From assembly GCF_963677155.1 (NCBI RefSeq), contig NZ_OY781884.1:2496134-2560133 (forward strand): DNA of 64,000 bases, read 5' to 3'. Below, one piece after another: positions 1 through 7,906 of the stretch. The notes under the pieces are model-generated. The model was not told the origin of the DNA, did no database searches, and saw nothing but the letters and a program-made list of their open reading frames with translations. This stretch comes from an uncultured Draconibacterium sp. (GTDB lineage Bacteria > Bacteroidota > Bacteroidia > Bacteroidales > Prolixibacteraceae). Both the position numbers and the translations under genes were made by a program. Every line of letters begins with the position of its first letter. The first letter of the stretch is position 1.

Positions 1-2
1 AT

Positions 3-788
3 GGTAGTAATAATTATGCTTTCAAATACGGACCAATTGTGTTGGCAGCAAAAACAGGCACTGAAGATTTGAAAGGATTATATGCCGATGCAAGTAGAAT
101 GGGGCACGTAGCACATGGTAAAATGATTCCGCTGAAAGACCGCCCCGTAGTTGTGTCATCGGTTGAAAATTTGCCGTCGATGCTGGAAAAAGAAGACAGT
201 GATAAACTGGCTTTCAAATTGAGTGGTTTATATCCAGAGCAATACAAAAGCGGATTAGAATTGTTGCCTTTTTATCGGATACACGAGTCGCGCTATAACA
301 TATATTGGTCGCAGGCAACCAAAGAAGAACTGAACGATATGATTCGCGCAGTTGAAGAGGCGGAAAAAGCCCAAATTGCGATGGATGCCATTACTGTTGA
401 TAAGGTTGAATCAGGGGAGCAGCAGCCCGAATCAGATCACTTCGTAAAATTTGAAGGATCAAGAACCGGATACGCAAATGATTATCACTACCGCGAAACA
501 CGCCGTTTCTTTAGCTATAAACTGAAGAATCCGGAGAAAACAGGTCGTTTTATACATCTGAAATATTTTGATTCAGCATATCCGCGTTCGGCAGAAATAC
601 TTGTGAACAACAATTCTGTAGGTGCTATAGAACTGAATGGAGGAGATGAAGATGCCATTCTGGAAAAAGTAATTCCGATACCTGATAGCGAAGTAGCAAA
701 ACAAGAACTGGTATTTAAGGTACAGGCTTCTAACAATCAATTCAGTATGCGTTTGATTGAAGTTCGCTTACTGAGTAAAAACGATTAA
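3..788 (+). CDS. GH127-like glycoside hydrolase, C-terminal part (5' end outside window)
   Basis: The reading frame is open from the left edge, so only the last 261 residues are visible. They begin with an in-frame AFKYGPIVLAAKTG stretch, which resembles the region after the catalytic barrel in Bacteroidota GH127 (DUF1680) beta-L-arabinofuranosidase-type proteins. Next comes an FYRIHESRYNIYW motif near visible residue 100, then a C-terminal beta-rich domain (SRTGYANDYHYRETRRFF onward) that looks like the accessory sandwich of this family. The catalytic residues lie upstream of the window and cannot be checked. If the assignment holds, the protein would cleave terminal arabinofuranosyl or related residues from plant-type glycans, probably in the periplasm. 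A clear terminator follows. It has no evident link to the export locus downstream. The family call is from memory of motifs. Confidence 0.7.
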   Translation, partial: GSNNYAFKYGPIVLAAKTGTEDLKGLYADASRMGHVAHGKMIPLKDRPVVVSSVENLPSMLEKEDSDKLAFKLSGLYPEQYKSGLELLPFYRIHESRYNIYWSQATKEELNDMIRAVEEAEKAQIAMDAITVDKVESGEQQPESDHFVKFEGSRTGYANDYHYRETRRFFSYKLKNPEKTGRFIHLKYFDSAYPRSAEILVNNNSVGAIELNGGDEDAILEKVIPIPDSEVAKQELVFKVQASNNQFSMRLIEVRLLSKND

Positions 789-812
789 GAAGAGTTGACT
801 TATATCAAGTTG

Positions 813-850
813 AAAGCCCGGTAGCTTTATGGTTGCCGGGCTTTTTATTT
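813..850 (+). terminator. Rho-independent terminator after the glycosidase
   Basis: AAAGCCCGG and CCGGGCTTT form a 9-bp perfect stem around a 14-base loop, followed at once by a T-rich run. It sits 25 bases after the glycosidase stop and closes that transcription unit. Confidence 0.85.
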
Positions 851-918
851 ATAAATTTGAGAGAGAACTCAACAATTTTAAATGATGGCTGTTTGGTGTT
901 AAACAAGATTTAGAAGCT

Positions 919-1329
919 ATGAAGAAGTTATTTCAAACAAAATTAAACAATACCAGTGTTCACTTTTCACTGTTGCTTTTACGCCTGACAACAGGGGGTT
1001 TTATGCTCACCCATGGATATTCTAAACTACAGCATTTACTGGCTGGCGAAATGCAATTTGGCGATCCGCTTGGATTGGGGCCTGAAGTATCACTAGTTCT
1101 GGCTGTTTTTGCCGAGTTTTTTTGTTCCATTCTTATTATGCTTGGTTTTGGAACGCGTCTGGCTGTAATTCCTTTAATTGTAACTATGGCAGTTGCTGCT
1201 TTTATTGTTCATGCTGCCGATCCGTTTGGCCGCAAAGAAATGGCTTTACTTTACCTGGTAGGCTATGTTATTTTGCTGCTGACTGGAAGTGGAAAAATTT
1301 CGGTTGATCGTTTTATTAGTAGGAAATAA
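919..1329 (+). CDS. DoxX family membrane protein
   Basis: A 136-residue, very hydrophobic protein with about four predicted membrane segments (near residues 17-37, 52-75, 78-98 and 110-127). It carries the DoxX-type signature in its first segment (LLLRLTTGGFMLTHGYSKL) and the usual second-segment pattern (FAEFFCSILIMLGFGTRLA). Family members are small inner-membrane proteins, some linked to thiosulfate or quinone redox chemistry and oxidative stress, but most are uncharacterised, so no reaction is assigned. A TAAATTTG sequence at 852-859 could be the -7 element of its own promoter, although the match to a -33 element is poor. It looks monocistronic: terminator upstream, separate promoter for the methyltransferase downstream. 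Confidence 0.85.
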   Translation: MKKLFQTKLNNTSVHFSLLLLRLTTGGFMLTHGYSKLQHLLAGEMQFGDPLGLGPEVSLVLAVFAEFFCSILIMLGFGTRLAVIPLIVTMAVAAFIVHAADPFGRKEMALLYLVGYVILLLTGSGKISVDRFISRK

Positions 1330-1422
1330 ACGTGATTACTGAAATGTTTTAAGCTTCAATAATATTAGTTCAAAGTTTTTAGGTATTCTTATAAAAAAGT
1401 TAAAGTTTATCTTGCCTTTTAG

Positions 1423-1455
1423 TTTTAGCAACTGTTGGATTTTTCCATATCTTTG
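1423..1455 (+). promoter_or_regulatory. Candidate Bacteroidota promoter of the methyltransferase gene
   Basis: TATCTTTG at 1448-1455 matches the Bacteroidota -7 consensus TAnnTTTG. A TTTTAG sequence 19 bases upstream is a weak -33 match. The expected start of transcription, near 1462, leaves only a short leader before the methyltransferase start codon. Confidence 0.5.
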
Positions 1456-1486
1456 TGTGTAATCATGTGTAAGGTTGTTTAAGGAT

Positions 1487-2560
1487 ATGGAGAAATATTT
1501 GTCTATTAGTCAAGCTGCTGAAATTCTAGATGTTAGCCCGGAAACCTTAAGGCGGTGGGATAAAAATGGGAAATTTGTTAGTTCCAGACATCCAATAAAT
1601 AAATATAGGGTTTACTCCGAAGAACAAGTAATGGACTTGGTTCAGGAGATGCAATTAGAACTGCAATATCGTTCAAAGTTGTATTTGCCAGAAAACATTC
1701 ATCCTTTTTTTGAAACTAAAAATGGGAAACTGTTTAATTATGATGCAATCAAATATTTAAAACAACTCGACTCAAATTCCATTGATTTAATATTTGCTGA
1801 CCCTCCGTATAACATCAAAAAAGCTGAATGGGATACTTTTGCCAATCAAAAAGAATATGTCGATTGGAGTATGGAATGGATTTCTGAGGCTCACCGTGTT
1901 CTTAAAAAGACGGGTTCGCTTTATGTGTGTGGTTTTTCTGAAATTCTTGCTGATATAAAATGGGCTGCATCTCATTTATTTAAAGGTTGTAAATGGCTAG
2001 TTTGGTTTTATAGAAACAAAGCAAATCTGGGTAATGATTGGGGGCGTTCTCATGAAAGTATTCTTCATTTTCGCAAATCAAAAGATTATATTTTTAATAT
2101 TGACGAAGTAAGAATACCATACAACGAACATACGCTCAAATATCCAAGACGAACGCAGGCTGAGACTTCTCAATATTCAAATGGAAAAAAGAATAAGGAT
2201 TATACCTGGGAGCCAAATCCTCTTGGTGCAAAACCCAAAGATGTTCTTGAAATACCTACAATTTCTAATGGGGCATGGGAAAAATATCCGCACTTAACTC
2301 AAAAACCAGTTGAGTTGCTCCGAAAAATTATTTTATCATCTTCTAATCCGGGAAGTACAATCCTTGACCCGTTCGGTGGTTCTGGAACTACATTCGCAGT
2401 TGCAGAGGCTTACAACCGAAAATGGCTTGGTACAGAACTTGAGCTAGAATACTGCGATATTATAAAATCACGTTTGTCTGACAGGGATCATATTTCGCGA
2501 ATAGCAAAGGCAAAAGATGAGTTGGATTCAAATAAAAGACGTAAAAAGTTACGTGGTTAA
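1487..2560 (+). CDS. Beta-class DNA amino-methyltransferase with N-terminal MerR-like helix-turn-helix
   Basis: Residues 3-50 form a MerR/excisionase-like winged helix (LSISQAAEILDVSPETLRRW). The methyltransferase part follows in beta-class order: catalytic motif IV DPPY at about residues 105-108, a variable target-recognition segment, a QKP motif, and the SAM-binding motif I DPFGGSGTT at about residue 294. DPPY and the motif order suggest N6-adenine methylation, though N4-cytosine cannot be excluded. The ATG was chosen; an in-frame TTG four codons upstream (1475) is possible. The gene converges on a putative nuclease with a 12-base tail-to-tail overlap, the layout of a type II restriction-modification pair. 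The fused HTH could add DNA-binding specificity or let the enzyme control its own gene, standing in for a separate C protein (inference). Confidence 0.88.
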   Translation: MEKYLSISQAAEILDVSPETLRRWDKNGKFVSSRHPINKYRVYSEEQVMDLVQEMQLELQYRSKLYLPENIHPFFETKNGKLFNYDAIKYLKQLDSNSIDLIFADPPYNIKKAEWDTFANQKEYVDWSMEWISEAHRVLKKTGSLYVCGFSEILADIKWAASHLFKGCKWLVWFYRNKANLGNDWGRSHESILHFRKSKDYIFNIDEVRIPYNEHTLKYPRRTQAETSQYSNGKKNKDYTWEPNPLGAKPKDVLEIPTISNGAWEKYPHLTQKPVELLRKIILSSSNPGSTILDPFGGSGTTFAVAEAYNRKWLGTELELEYCDIIKSRLSDRDHISRIAKAKDELDSNKRRKKLRG

Positions 2561-3436
2561 AAATTTATTCAAATCTGTAGTTAATAATTCGGAAAAGCGC
2601 CTCATGTAGTTCGAATATGGTTTCTTATTGGCATTGGGAGGAGGATCCAGGTAATAAACTCCTTCTAGCTCTGTAAGAAATTTTGAATATACCATAAATA
2701 AACCGGATACAAGAGTGAAGCTAATGTTATTTGCTTCTTTTCGTTGCACATCATTAAGAAAAATGCCGATAACCTTTTGTGGATGTTTAACAAAGCGTTC
2801 GAGTAAAATCTTATCAATAAACATTTTGCCCATACGGTCTTTTGATGTTGTTTTCACGGAGACAACAACTTCTTTTTCATCGAGGAAGTTGGACGTTGAT
2901 TTTACATGCTCATAAGGCGATATGATTAAATCATTTTCACATTTATAGGTTTTGGTTTCTTCTTCGGTTTCGTACGGAATTTGTAAAATTATTTTTTTAT
3001 TGGCAACTCCAATTTCAGTGAAGATAGTTTTTACCAACTCTTCAAATCTATTTCCAACATGTTTTCTTGCACTATTGGGATTCACCAATAAATCTAAACC
3101 AGCTCCTATTGATTGCTGAATTGTGTACAGAGTTTTGTCAATTATATCTTTATCTGATTCAATAATCTCAGCGCCTGTTTTGATTTTATTTAGAACGTTT
3201 AACAGATGTTTGTAATTTTGATCGAATATAGCAACATCATTAATAAAAAGGGTTTTGTTTATTGGTCTTATGAATTTAGTTGTTCCGGCAATTTCACTAG
3301 AATAAATAAGGTAATCGTTTTTCTGTTGGCAGTTACTTAAAACATTTGGCAAATAGTTAAGTATCCTTTTTGTGATATCTTCAAACTCAGTAATGTTTTC
3401 TTTAACTTTCTGTAAGTCTTTGTCTAGTGGAATCAT
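2549..3436 (-). CDS. Probable type II restriction endonuclease (PD-(D/E)XK-like)
   Basis: A 295-residue soluble protein that I cannot match to a named enzyme. The central region has a conserved-looking helix NRFEELVKTIF (residues 129-139). It is followed by ENDLII (acidic D169) and VVVSVKTTSKDR (S193-x-K195), an arrangement like the PD-(D/E)XK nuclease core; the KTT-K-DR motif recalls several type II enzymes. The usual acidic residue before x-K is replaced by serine, so the exact active site is uncertain. Its position convergent with, and overlapping, a stand-alone methyltransferase is the main support for a restriction role. It would cut unmethylated copies of the methyltransferase target. 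Its own promoter carries the same TATCTTTG -7 element as the methyltransferase gene. Confidence 0.65.
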   Translation of the reverse strand: MIPLDKDLQKVKENITEFEDITKRILNYLPNVLSNCQQKNDYLIYSSEIAGTTKFIRPINKTLFINDVAIFDQNYKHLLNVLNKIKTGAEIIESDKDIIDKTLYTIQQSIGAGLDLLVNPNSARKHVGNRFEELVKTIFTEIGVANKKIILQIPYETEEETKTYKCENDLIISPYEHVKSTSNFLDEKEVVVSVKTTSKDRMGKMFIDKILLERFVKHPQKVIGIFLNDVQRKEANNISFTLVSGLFMVYSKFLTELEGVYYLDPPPNANKKPYSNYMRRFSELLTTDLNKFLTT

Positions 3437-3453
3437 TAATGGTTATTTGTTTT

Positions 3454-3485
3454 CAAAGATAAGCTTTTCTTTTAAGGATTCTCAA
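3454..3485 (-). promoter_or_regulatory. Candidate Bacteroidota promoter of the nuclease gene
   Basis: On the minus strand, TATCTTTG (3461 to 3454) matches TAnnTTTG. A TTG 21 bases further upstream fits the -33 element. The ATG lies 17 bases downstream, which implies a very short leader. Confidence 0.45.
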
Positions 3486-3500
3486 GTGCTGCAAAGGATC

Positions 3501-4853
3501 TCAGAATATCAAAACCGCCGAAGTATATTTTCCGGGAACGGAGCTTATTTTCAGGCTTCCACCGTGTAATTGCATAATCTGCCTGGAAATGCTGAGTCCA
3601 ATTCCTGAACCATTTTCTTTGGTGGTAAAAAACGGAACAAAAATTTTGTCCATCAATTCATCCGAAATTCCAGGGCCATTGTCGGTAACCGAAATGGTTG
3701 GGCGTCCCGCTTCGTTAACCGTTGCCTTGATCCTTATTTTTGCAATTGCATTACCATCGTTGGCCTGATAAGCATTTTTTACCAGGTTGATGAGTACCTG
3801 CGAAATTTGTTTTTCGTCGGCATGCAATTCCAGTTCCGCTGGCGTAACATTGCACGATACTTTAACATGGTCGGCATTTTCAAACGATGAGGATAGAATC
3901 CGGATATGATCGATGAGATTTTTTACCTCGAAAACTTTCTTTTCCGGCGTTGGTAGCCGTGTTATTTTCCGGTACGACTCTACAAAATTGATCAGTCCCT
4001 TACCTTGTTCGCGAATAACTTCCAGTCCGCGAATAGTTGTCTCAATCGTTTTTGTATTAATGTCTTCAGGCGAAACCATTGCTCCGTTTTTGTAAAAATA
4101 TCCGGCCAGACTTTCGGATAAGGATGTTACAGGAGTGATCGAGTTCATGATTTCGTGCATCATTACCCGTATCAGTTTGCGCCACGATTCGAGCTCTTTT
4201 TCATCCAGCTGGTTTTTAATGTCATGCACCGAAATAAGCATCAACTCATCGTTATCAGAAATAAATGAATTCGACTTGATGAGTAATTGAATAATTCCGG
4301 TTTTAAGATGAAGTGTAATTAGTCGCTGCTCTGTCGGTTGTATCTCTTTTATGGTTTGAAAAAGTTTGGGATCAATTCGTTCCAACTGGTTAGTATGTGT
4401 AAGCACATCCACTTCAAAAAGTTGTTTGGCAAGTTTATTCGAATGCTGAATAAAACCTTTCTTATTGAAGGTAAACATACCTGTAGCAGCGTGTTCCAGT
4501 AAGGCCTGAAAATATTGTTCCTGCTTTTGGTTATCAAGATAGATTTGCTGAATCTGTGAGTTTACTTTTTGCAGGCTTTGGTTCAGGTCGTTTATTACTT
4601 TGTTGTTTACGTTATTGGGGAACCGAAGTGTTGAGTCTTCGTTTTTTATGGCATCGAAAAAGTAAAATATCCGGCGATTAATGCGGTTCAAAAAATAGAT
4701 GAGGTTAACGGTAACTCCCAAAACAAAGAGAGTAGGAATGATGGCAAAAACATAAGCCTTTTGATCGAAGATAAGCCATCCCAGAAATAGGGCACTGGCT
4801 AGTAAAAGTAAGACTCTGACCAGAATTTTGAAATATAAGTTTTTACTGATCAT
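3501..4853 (-). CDS. Sensor histidine kinase of an NtrB-like two-component pair
   Basis: Two N-terminal membrane segments (about residues 8-28 and 33-55) enclose almost no periplasmic loop, so sensing is probably within the membrane or cytoplasm. A HAMP-like linker and a PAS-like domain (about 112-215, FQALLEHAATGMFTFN) come next. The dimerisation/phosphoacceptor box is MMHEIMNSITP with H233. The ATPase domain has an N box (INLVKNAYQAN, about 355-365), G1 (DNGPGIS with D391) and G2 (GSGIGL, about 415-420). All catalytic motifs are intact. Its start codon overlaps the stop of the response-regulator gene by the four bases ATGA, so the two are translationally coupled and should form a cognate pair. 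The signal is unknown. Divergence from the export locus suggests it reports envelope stress or an exported compound (inference). Confidence 0.93.
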   Translation of the reverse strand: MISKNLYFKILVRVLLLLASALFLGWLIFDQKAYVFAIIPTLFVLGVTVNLIYFLNRINRRIFYFFDAIKNEDSTLRFPNNVNNKVINDLNQSLQKVNSQIQQIYLDNQKQEQYFQALLEHAATGMFTFNKKGFIQHSNKLAKQLFEVDVLTHTNQLERIDPKLFQTIKEIQPTEQRLITLHLKTGIIQLLIKSNSFISDNDELMLISVHDIKNQLDEKELESWRKLIRVMMHEIMNSITPVTSLSESLAGYFYKNGAMVSPEDINTKTIETTIRGLEVIREQGKGLINFVESYRKITRLPTPEKKVFEVKNLIDHIRILSSSFENADHVKVSCNVTPAELELHADEKQISQVLINLVKNAYQANDGNAIAKIRIKATVNEAGRPTISVTDNGPGISDELMDKIFVPFFTTKENGSGIGLSISRQIMQLHGGSLKISSVPGKYTSAVLIF

Positions 4854-6214
4854 AGCCCGTATTTTTTTATTTTGTTGTACAGTGTTTGGCGTGTAATTCC
4901 AAGTTTATCAGAGGCCAGACTCATATTTCCTGCATTTTTATCAATGGCCGAAACGATCATGCGTTTTTCCATTTCTTCAATGGTTAGGAGTTCATCTTCA
5001 AATTTCGATGCAAATACTTGTTTAAAGAAAAAATCCTCCGGTTTTAATACTAGGGAATCACTTAAAATTACGGCCTTTTCGATGGTGTGTTGTAGTTCGC
5101 GAATATTGCCTGGCCAGTTGTATTTTAGTAGCTTTTCCTGGGCAGGTTGATTAATTTTTAATCCGTGTTTTTCGTATTTCGATGCAAATTTCTTTAGAAA
5201 GAAATCGGCCAGAACAATAATGTCGTCGCCTCTTTCGCGCAGCGGAGGAACTTCTATTTGAATGGTGTTAATACGGTACAACAAATCTTCGCGAAACAAA
5301 CCTTCAATTACCATGTTCTCCAGGTTTTTATTGGTGGCACAAACCAGCCGTATATCAACCGGGATCGGTTTATCGGACCCCAGTCGAATAAACTCACGGT
5401 TTTGAATGGCAGCTAATAGTTTGGCTTGCAGATGAAAGGAAAGATTTCCGATCTCGTCGAGAAATAGTGTTCCCTTGTGGGCCGTTTCAAATTTGCCGGC
5501 GCGGTTTTCGCGGGCATCGGTAAAAGCACCTTTTACATGGCCAAAAAGTTCGCTTTCAAAAAGTGTTTCGCTAATGGCCCCCATATCAACACTCACCATC
5601 ACTTCGTTATGGCGTTGCGAAAGGCGGTGTATTTCGCGGGCGATCAGTTCTTTTCCAGTTCCGTTTTCTCCGGTAATCAGAATGTTAGCATTGGTTTTTG
5701 CCACCTTGCGCACCATGTTCATTACTCGGGTAAGTTGTGGCGACGAACCAATAATAAATTTCTGATCGCGGTTCAATTCCTGTTTTAACCCGGCCTCTTT
5801 CTGTTTGAGTTTCCCAACTTCTGTTTTCGAGAAATTAAGCTGAACAGCTGATTTTACGGTAGCCAGCAGTTTGCTGTTATCCCAGGGTTTGGGCACAAAA
5901 TCAGTGGCTCCCTGTTTTAGGGCTTTTACTGCCAGCTCCACTTCGCTGTAGGCGGTAATCAGCACTACCGAGATATCGGGATAACTCTTTTTTATTTGTT
6001 CAAGCCAGTACAAACCTTCGTTTCCGGTGTTTATTCCGGCCTGAAAATTCATGTCGAGAATGACAACGTTGTAGTTGCCGGTACGGAGTTCGTTCGGAAT
6101 AAGGTTGGGATTAGTAATTCCTTTTACGATATCAAATTCCTGCCCCAGCAAAATCTCCAGGGTGCTGATGATGCTTTTGTTGTCGTCTGCTATTAAGATG
6201 TTTCCTTTTGGCAT
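4850..6214 (-). CDS. Sigma-54-dependent NtrC-family response regulator
   Basis: A three-domain enhancer-binding protein. The receiver (residues 5-120) has the acidic pocket at D10-D11, phosphoacceptor D54 and K109. The AAA+ domain has Walker A GENGTGKE (182-189), Walker B GTLFLDEI (248-255) and the sigma-54 contact loop as GAFTDA (229-234) instead of GAFTGA. The C-terminus is a Fis-type helix-turn-helix (GNMSLASDKLGITRQTLYNK). I chose the ATG giving MPKGNILIADDN. An upstream ATG at 6235 would start translation inside a dispersed palindromic repeat and adds residues absent from receiver domains. It is the obvious activator of the -24/-12 element in front of the TolC-like gene, and the TGTAAA palindromes between the two are candidate binding sites. 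Confidence 0.95.
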   Translation of the reverse strand: MPKGNILIADDNKSIISTLEILLGQEFDIVKGITNPNLIPNELRTGNYNVVILDMNFQAGINTGNEGLYWLEQIKKSYPDISVVLITAYSEVELAVKALKQGATDFVPKPWDNSKLLATVKSAVQLNFSKTEVGKLKQKEAGLKQELNRDQKFIIGSSPQLTRVMNMVRKVAKTNANILITGENGTGKELIAREIHRLSQRHNEVMVSVDMGAISETLFESELFGHVKGAFTDARENRAGKFETAHKGTLFLDEIGNLSFHLQAKLLAAIQNREFIRLGSDKPIPVDIRLVCATNKNLENMVIEGLFREDLLYRINTIQIEVPPLRERGDDIIVLADFFLKKFASKYEKHGLKINQPAQEKLLKYNWPGNIRELQHTIEKAVILSDSLVLKPEDFFFKQVFASKFEDELLTIEEMEKRMIVSAIDKNAGNMSLASDKLGITRQTLYNKIKKYGL

Positions 6215-6229
6215 GGTGCACATTATTGT

Positions 6230-6310
6230 TGTCATTTCGAAGGAAGAATGACTGAGAAATCTCTTTCAAATTACGCTGAAAACAGATTTCTCACTGCGTT
6301 CGAAATGACA
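6230..6310. repeat. Dispersed palindromic (REP-like) element, copy 1
   Basis: The element is bounded by TGTCATTTCGA and TCGAAATGACA, with inner arms GAGAAATCT and AGATTTCTC, so it can fold into a long imperfect hairpin. A second copy lies at 9187-9265. It falls in the untranslated leader expected for the regulator gene. Confidence 0.85.
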
Positions 6311-6332
6311 ATTGATTTTCGAAATAACAAAT

Positions 6333-6363
6333 CAAATTTAGACTAAGCCCAAACCATTTCCAA
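6333..6363 (-). promoter_or_regulatory. Candidate promoter of the regulator/kinase operon
   Basis: On the minus strand TAAATTTG (6340 to 6333) matches TAnnTTTG, with TTG 20 bases upstream as the -33 element. It would give a leader of about 110 bases that contains the palindromic repeat. Confidence 0.4.
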
Positions 6364-6368
6364 TCAAC

Positions 6369-6397
6369 TGTAAAAATATTTTACAATATTCTGTAAA
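6369..6397. promoter_or_regulatory. Candidate enhancer sites: overlapping TGTAAA palindromes
   Basis: TGTAAAAATATTTTACA (6369-6385) has perfect 7-base arms. Its right arm forms a second palindrome with TGTAAA at 6392-6397. The pair lies about 65-95 bases upstream of the -24 element, where enhancer-binding proteins usually bind. The assignment to the adjacent regulator is inferred from position. Confidence 0.5.
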
Positions 6398-6460
6398 TAA
6401 ATTTAACGATTCAAAATGGGGTCTGTTTTTAAGTCTCACTGAATCAGTTGTTAATGTTTG

Positions 6461-6475
6461 TGGCATTATAATGGC
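6461..6475 (+). promoter_or_regulatory. Sigma-54 (-24/-12) promoter of the export locus
   Basis: TGGCATTATAATGGC has the invariant GG and GC with start-to-start spacing of 12 bases, as in the consensus TGGCACG-N4-TTGC. The -12 GC lies 27 bases before the ATG of the TolC-like gene, giving a short leader. A divergent sigma-54 activator gene next door supports the call. Confidence 0.75.
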
Positions 6476-6502
6476 ACATAGGGTAGAAACAATTTTTACA
6501 CG

Positions 6503-7855
6503 ATGATAAAGAAGCGAATAGTTCTCATTATAGTTTTATATTTAATAATTGGAAATACGGTTCGGGCTCAGGTAAAATGGAGCCTGAACCAATGTATTTC
6601 TTATGCTATTGAAAACAACATCAATTTAAAAGAATACGAGATTCTTGAAAAACTATCGCTGGAAGATGCGCAACAGGCCAAACGTAATATGTTGCCCGGT
6701 ATAGATGCTTCAACCAGTGCAGGTTTTAATTTTGGTCGTGCGGAAGATCCGGGTAAAGGTACTTATATTAATACCAAGTTTTTTTCCAGCAGCTTCGGTT
6801 TGAATTCGTCCATCGTTGTTTTCGATGGATTTCGTATGCAGAACCAGATAAAGTACCAGAAATTCAGAAAACAAGCCTCGGAATACAATCGGCTAAACGC
6901 AACCGATGATCTGGCGTTTAACGTGACGGTGGCATTTTTTGATGTGGTTTATTATAAAGGAATGCTCGAAATTGCCAACGACCAGGTTGAAGCCTCAAAG
7001 CTAAGTTTGAAAACAACAGAAAAGAAAGTGGAAGTTGGTTTAGAAGCCAAAACCGACTTATTGGACATGCGTGCCAACCTGGAGAGTGAAGAACTCAACA
7101 AAATTCAGATTGAAAACACGCTGGAAACAGCCACTTTAAAACTCAAGCAATTGATGAACCATGTTTCCGCTGAGGAAATAGAACTGGTAAATGACTCGTC
7201 GATGGTATTAAACCAACAAGTGGCTCAGCCACAACAGCTTTTTGAACAGTATACCGCTTGGTCGCCGTATTACCGATCGATTGAAGCCAATGTGAAGGCC
7301 ACAGAAAAGAGCCTTGCTTTAAGTCGTTCGGCACTGTATCCCTCAATTTATGTTAATGGCTCAATAAATACTCGTTTCTCTGAAACAATTATCGATAGTT
7401 TAGAAAATACGGTGTCTTTTGGTGATCAGTGGAAAGGCAACAAAGGCAAATACCTGGGAGCTTCTTTAAGTATCCCGCTTTTTAGCCAGTGGAGCAACCG
7501 TTCAGCGGTGAAAAAGGCAAAACTGGAACTGGAACGTGCCCAAAATAATCTTGAGGATGAACGACAAAAAATGTTTTTCGAGATGGTGAATAACCTTACC
7601 GAACTAAAAGCATTGTACAAAGAACACAGTCAGTATGTAAAGCGCACTGAGGTTGACGAGCTGGCTTTTCAGGCGGCCGAAAAGAAATTCGATCAGGGAT
7701 TGATTGACATTAACGATTACTACATTGCAAAAAACCGGTTGGCAGAAGCCCAAAGTCAGGTTTTACGCTCGCGTACGCAGTGGGAGATAAAAATGAAAAT
7801 TCTACAGTTTTACCGTGGACAGCGCTTTTGGGAAGTGGAAGAAAGTGCTCAGTAA
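6503..7855 (+). CDS. TolC-family outer-membrane efflux channel
   Basis: A 450-residue protein with a Sec signal peptide (MIKKRIVLIIVLYLIIG, probable cleavage after A22). Its two long helical repeats are typical of OEP/TolC barrels, each containing a LDLLDMRANLESEEL- or INDYYIAKNRLAEAQ-type coiled helix (around residues 185-200 and 405-420). The helices are interrupted by beta-rich barrel segments (about 70-115 and 265-310). Length is normal for the family. It should trimerise in the outer membrane and be the exit duct for the adaptor and ATPase/permease encoded downstream. It is the first gene after the sigma-54 element, and the adaptor gene follows after 51 bases without a terminator, so the three components probably share a transcript. 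Confidence 0.94.
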   Translation: MIKKRIVLIIVLYLIIGNTVRAQVKWSLNQCISYAIENNINLKEYEILEKLSLEDAQQAKRNMLPGIDASTSAGFNFGRAEDPGKGTYINTKFFSSSFGLNSSIVVFDGFRMQNQIKYQKFRKQASEYNRLNATDDLAFNVTVAFFDVVYYKGMLEIANDQVEASKLSLKTTEKKVEVGLEAKTDLLDMRANLESEELNKIQIENTLETATLKLKQLMNHVSAEEIELVNDSSMVLNQQVAQPQQLFEQYTAWSPYYRSIEANVKATEKSLALSRSALYPSIYVNGSINTRFSETIIDSLENTVSFGDQWKGNKGKYLGASLSIPLFSQWSNRSAVKKAKLELERAQNNLEDERQKMFFEMVNNLTELKALYKEHSQYVKRTEVDELAFQAAEKKFDQGLIDINDYYIAKNRLAEAQSQVLRSRTQWEIKMKILQFYRGQRFWEVEESAQ

Positions 7856-7906
7856 TCAGTTGCAGAAAGCAGAAAAATTAGTTGAAAAAAGTAAAAGACC
7901 ATAGAT

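Noticed and set aside
852-859. TAAATTTG as a firm promoter for the DoxX gene
   Set aside because: The only -33 candidate overlaps the terminator and has poor spacing, so it is mentioned only in the gene entry.
6215-6235. Upstream ATG that would extend the response regulator by seven residues
   Set aside because: It lies inside the palindromic repeat and the extra residues precede a normal receiver start; the ATG at 6214 is preferred.
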